This document shows, piece after piece, positions 63,285 to 64,000 of a stretch of DNA of 64,000 bases. The notes beneath the pieces are model-generated. The model worked only from the letters and a program-made list of their open reading frames with translations. It did no database searches and was not told the DNA's origin. The number at the start of each line of letters is the position of its first letter. Within the stretch, counting starts at the first letter, position 1. The stretch spans positions 1 to 64,000 of the forward strand of contig JASHNS010000092.1 of assembly GCA_030041515.1 (NCBI GenBank). The letters run 5' to 3'. Both the position numbers and the translations under genes were made by a program. Source of the stretch: Acidobacteriaceae bacterium (GTDB taxonomy: Bacteria; Acidobacteriota; Terriglobia; Terriglobales; Acidobacteriaceae).

Positions 63285-64000
63285 TTCTTTTTCTCCTGAG
63301 TGCTTTTTGGCGGCCGGCCGGCGGCCACGTAGCGCACCATCGCCGCTTCGGCGTGAAGGATGCTCTCGATGAGTCCGAGGCGGTCGCGGCCGGGAACGAA
63401 TTCGAGGCGACGGATGCCGAAGGGGTCGATCTCTTCGCGCACCTGGCGCAGCTGTTCGGGCGTGGGCGGCTCGGTCACGGCGAGGTTGTCCGCGACGAGC
63501 AGGTCGCCGCCGGTCTTGTCGCGGACTTCTTCGAGCTGGATGCCGGGATGCAGGCTGACGAGGCGGAAGAGGCGATCCGCGTGCTTCATCTCGAAGATGC
63601 CGAGGTCGCTGATGAGCCGCACTTTGCCGGGCGGCAGGCCGGCGGCGCGACGCTCTTCATCGGTGAGCAGGCCGCGCGAGGCGGTGCTGAAGTCGACGGC
63701 CTCGACGAAGCGCTCGCGCGAGTGGCGCGCGAGGTAGAGGATGAAATGGCGATGGAGGTTGGCGACGTCGGCCATGCCTCCCTGGCCGGGCAGACGCAGG
63801 CGCTTCTCGCCGCTGCCGACCCAGGCGTTGTTCGTGCGGCCGCGATGGTCGATCTGCGCGGTGGTAATGACCTCGTGCGTGATGCGCCCCTGCTGGTAGT
63901 ACCAGTGGTAGGTTTCGTCCGCGCCCCAGCAGGCTTTCGCGCTGGCCATCTGCATGGGTTCGGCGGCGGTGAGCGACATGGCGTGGTAATCGATATCGAT
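63281..64000 (-). CDS. family I CoA-transferase beta subunit (glutaconate CoA-transferase B-like), partial
   Basis: The frame stays open to the window edge, so the 5' end is outside. At least 239 residues are visible, including QIDHRGRTNNAWVGSGEKRLRLPGQGGMADVANLHRHFILYL and VRLISDLGIFEM, the pattern of GctB/CoA-transferase beta subunits. An internal ATG at 63979 could be a start but is preceded in frame by DIDYHA, which looks coding. The alpha subunit should lie just beyond the window. First visible gene of the operon with the CaiB-type and solute-binding-like genes. Confidence 0.85.
   Translation of the reverse strand: MDIDYHAMSLTAAEPMQMASAKACWGADETYHWYYQQGRITHEVITTAQIDHRGRTNNAWVGSGEKRLRLPGQGGMADVANLHRHFILYLARHSRERFVEAVDFSTASRGLLTDEERRAAGLPPGKVRLISDLGIFEMKHADRLFRLVSLHPGIQLEEVRDKTGGDLLVADNLAVTEPPTPEQLRQVREEIDPFGIRRLEFVPGRDRLGLIESILHAEAAMVRYVAAGRPPKSTQEKKK

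Overview
The window looks like chromosome from a GC-rich Gram-negative bacterium, most likely Acidobacteriota (Terriglobia). This is inferred from three things: a PadR-controlled orphan FtsX/MacB-type double permease of the kind expanded in that group; many secreted Ig-like and choice-of-anchor proteins beside outer-membrane-type functions (SufBCDSUT, RlpA-like, ComM, DnaG/RpoD); and several families of short palindromic intergenic repeats. No rRNA, tRNA or CRISPR array was seen.

Layout. 1-6.5 kb: dihydrolipoamide dehydrogenase (lpdA), a CusF-like/SCO1 lipoprotein, a Uma2 protein, hemB, a four-helix-bundle gene framed by inverted arrays of a 15-nt repeat, a zinc-ribbon membrane protein and accD. 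6.5-10.5 kb: a transferred defence cassette with three overlapping genes (Cap4/DUF4297 nuclease, middle component, SMC-like ATPase), i.e. an ABC-three-component/Lamassu-type system. 10.6-11 kb: two direct copies of a hairpin-rich repeat. 11-23.9 kb: a beta-propeller lipoprotein, a GH127-like enzyme, an MscS channel, a D-threonine aldolase/D-serine dehydratase-like PLP enzyme, the PadR-permease cassette and a TPR membrane protein. 24-29 kb: dnaG and rpoD, divergent, with a Tat-exported ferritin-like gene between them. 29.5-34 kb: a very large BNR/choice-of-anchor D secreted protein. 34.4-40.6 kb: the Fe-S operon sufB-C-D-S-U-T, with repeats embedded between sufB and sufC. 41-54 kb: secreted and housekeeping genes (Ig-like protein, serine hydrolase, ComM, a WYL regulator divergent from a DinB-like gene, tdh, a serpin broken by a 23-bp tandem duplication, thiD, an RlpA-like gene, pyrF, a thioredoxin-like gene). 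54.1-59.8 kb: accessory hotspot between the thioredoxin-like gene and ruvB, holding a MITE-like element with 37-bp perfect inverted ends, a TcmP/three-Cys gene pair, a degenerate second copy of the ruvB 3' end, a DUF3800 gene, tiny orphan genes and an IS1595-type transposase. 59.8-64 kb: ruvB and a coupled operon of a family I CoA-transferase beta subunit (cut by the window edge), a CaiB-type CoA-transferase and a solute-binding-like protein with no export signal.

Points most worth a second look: the 15-nt repeat arrays that flank the four-helix-bundle gene and overlap stop codons of three genes; the Lamassu-type cassette; the TcmP pair; the ruvB 3'-end duplication, which suggests an integration site; the serpin disrupted by a 23-bp duplication; and the attenuator-like hairpin in the thiD leader. 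All functions are assigned from sequence motifs read by eye; no database search was run.
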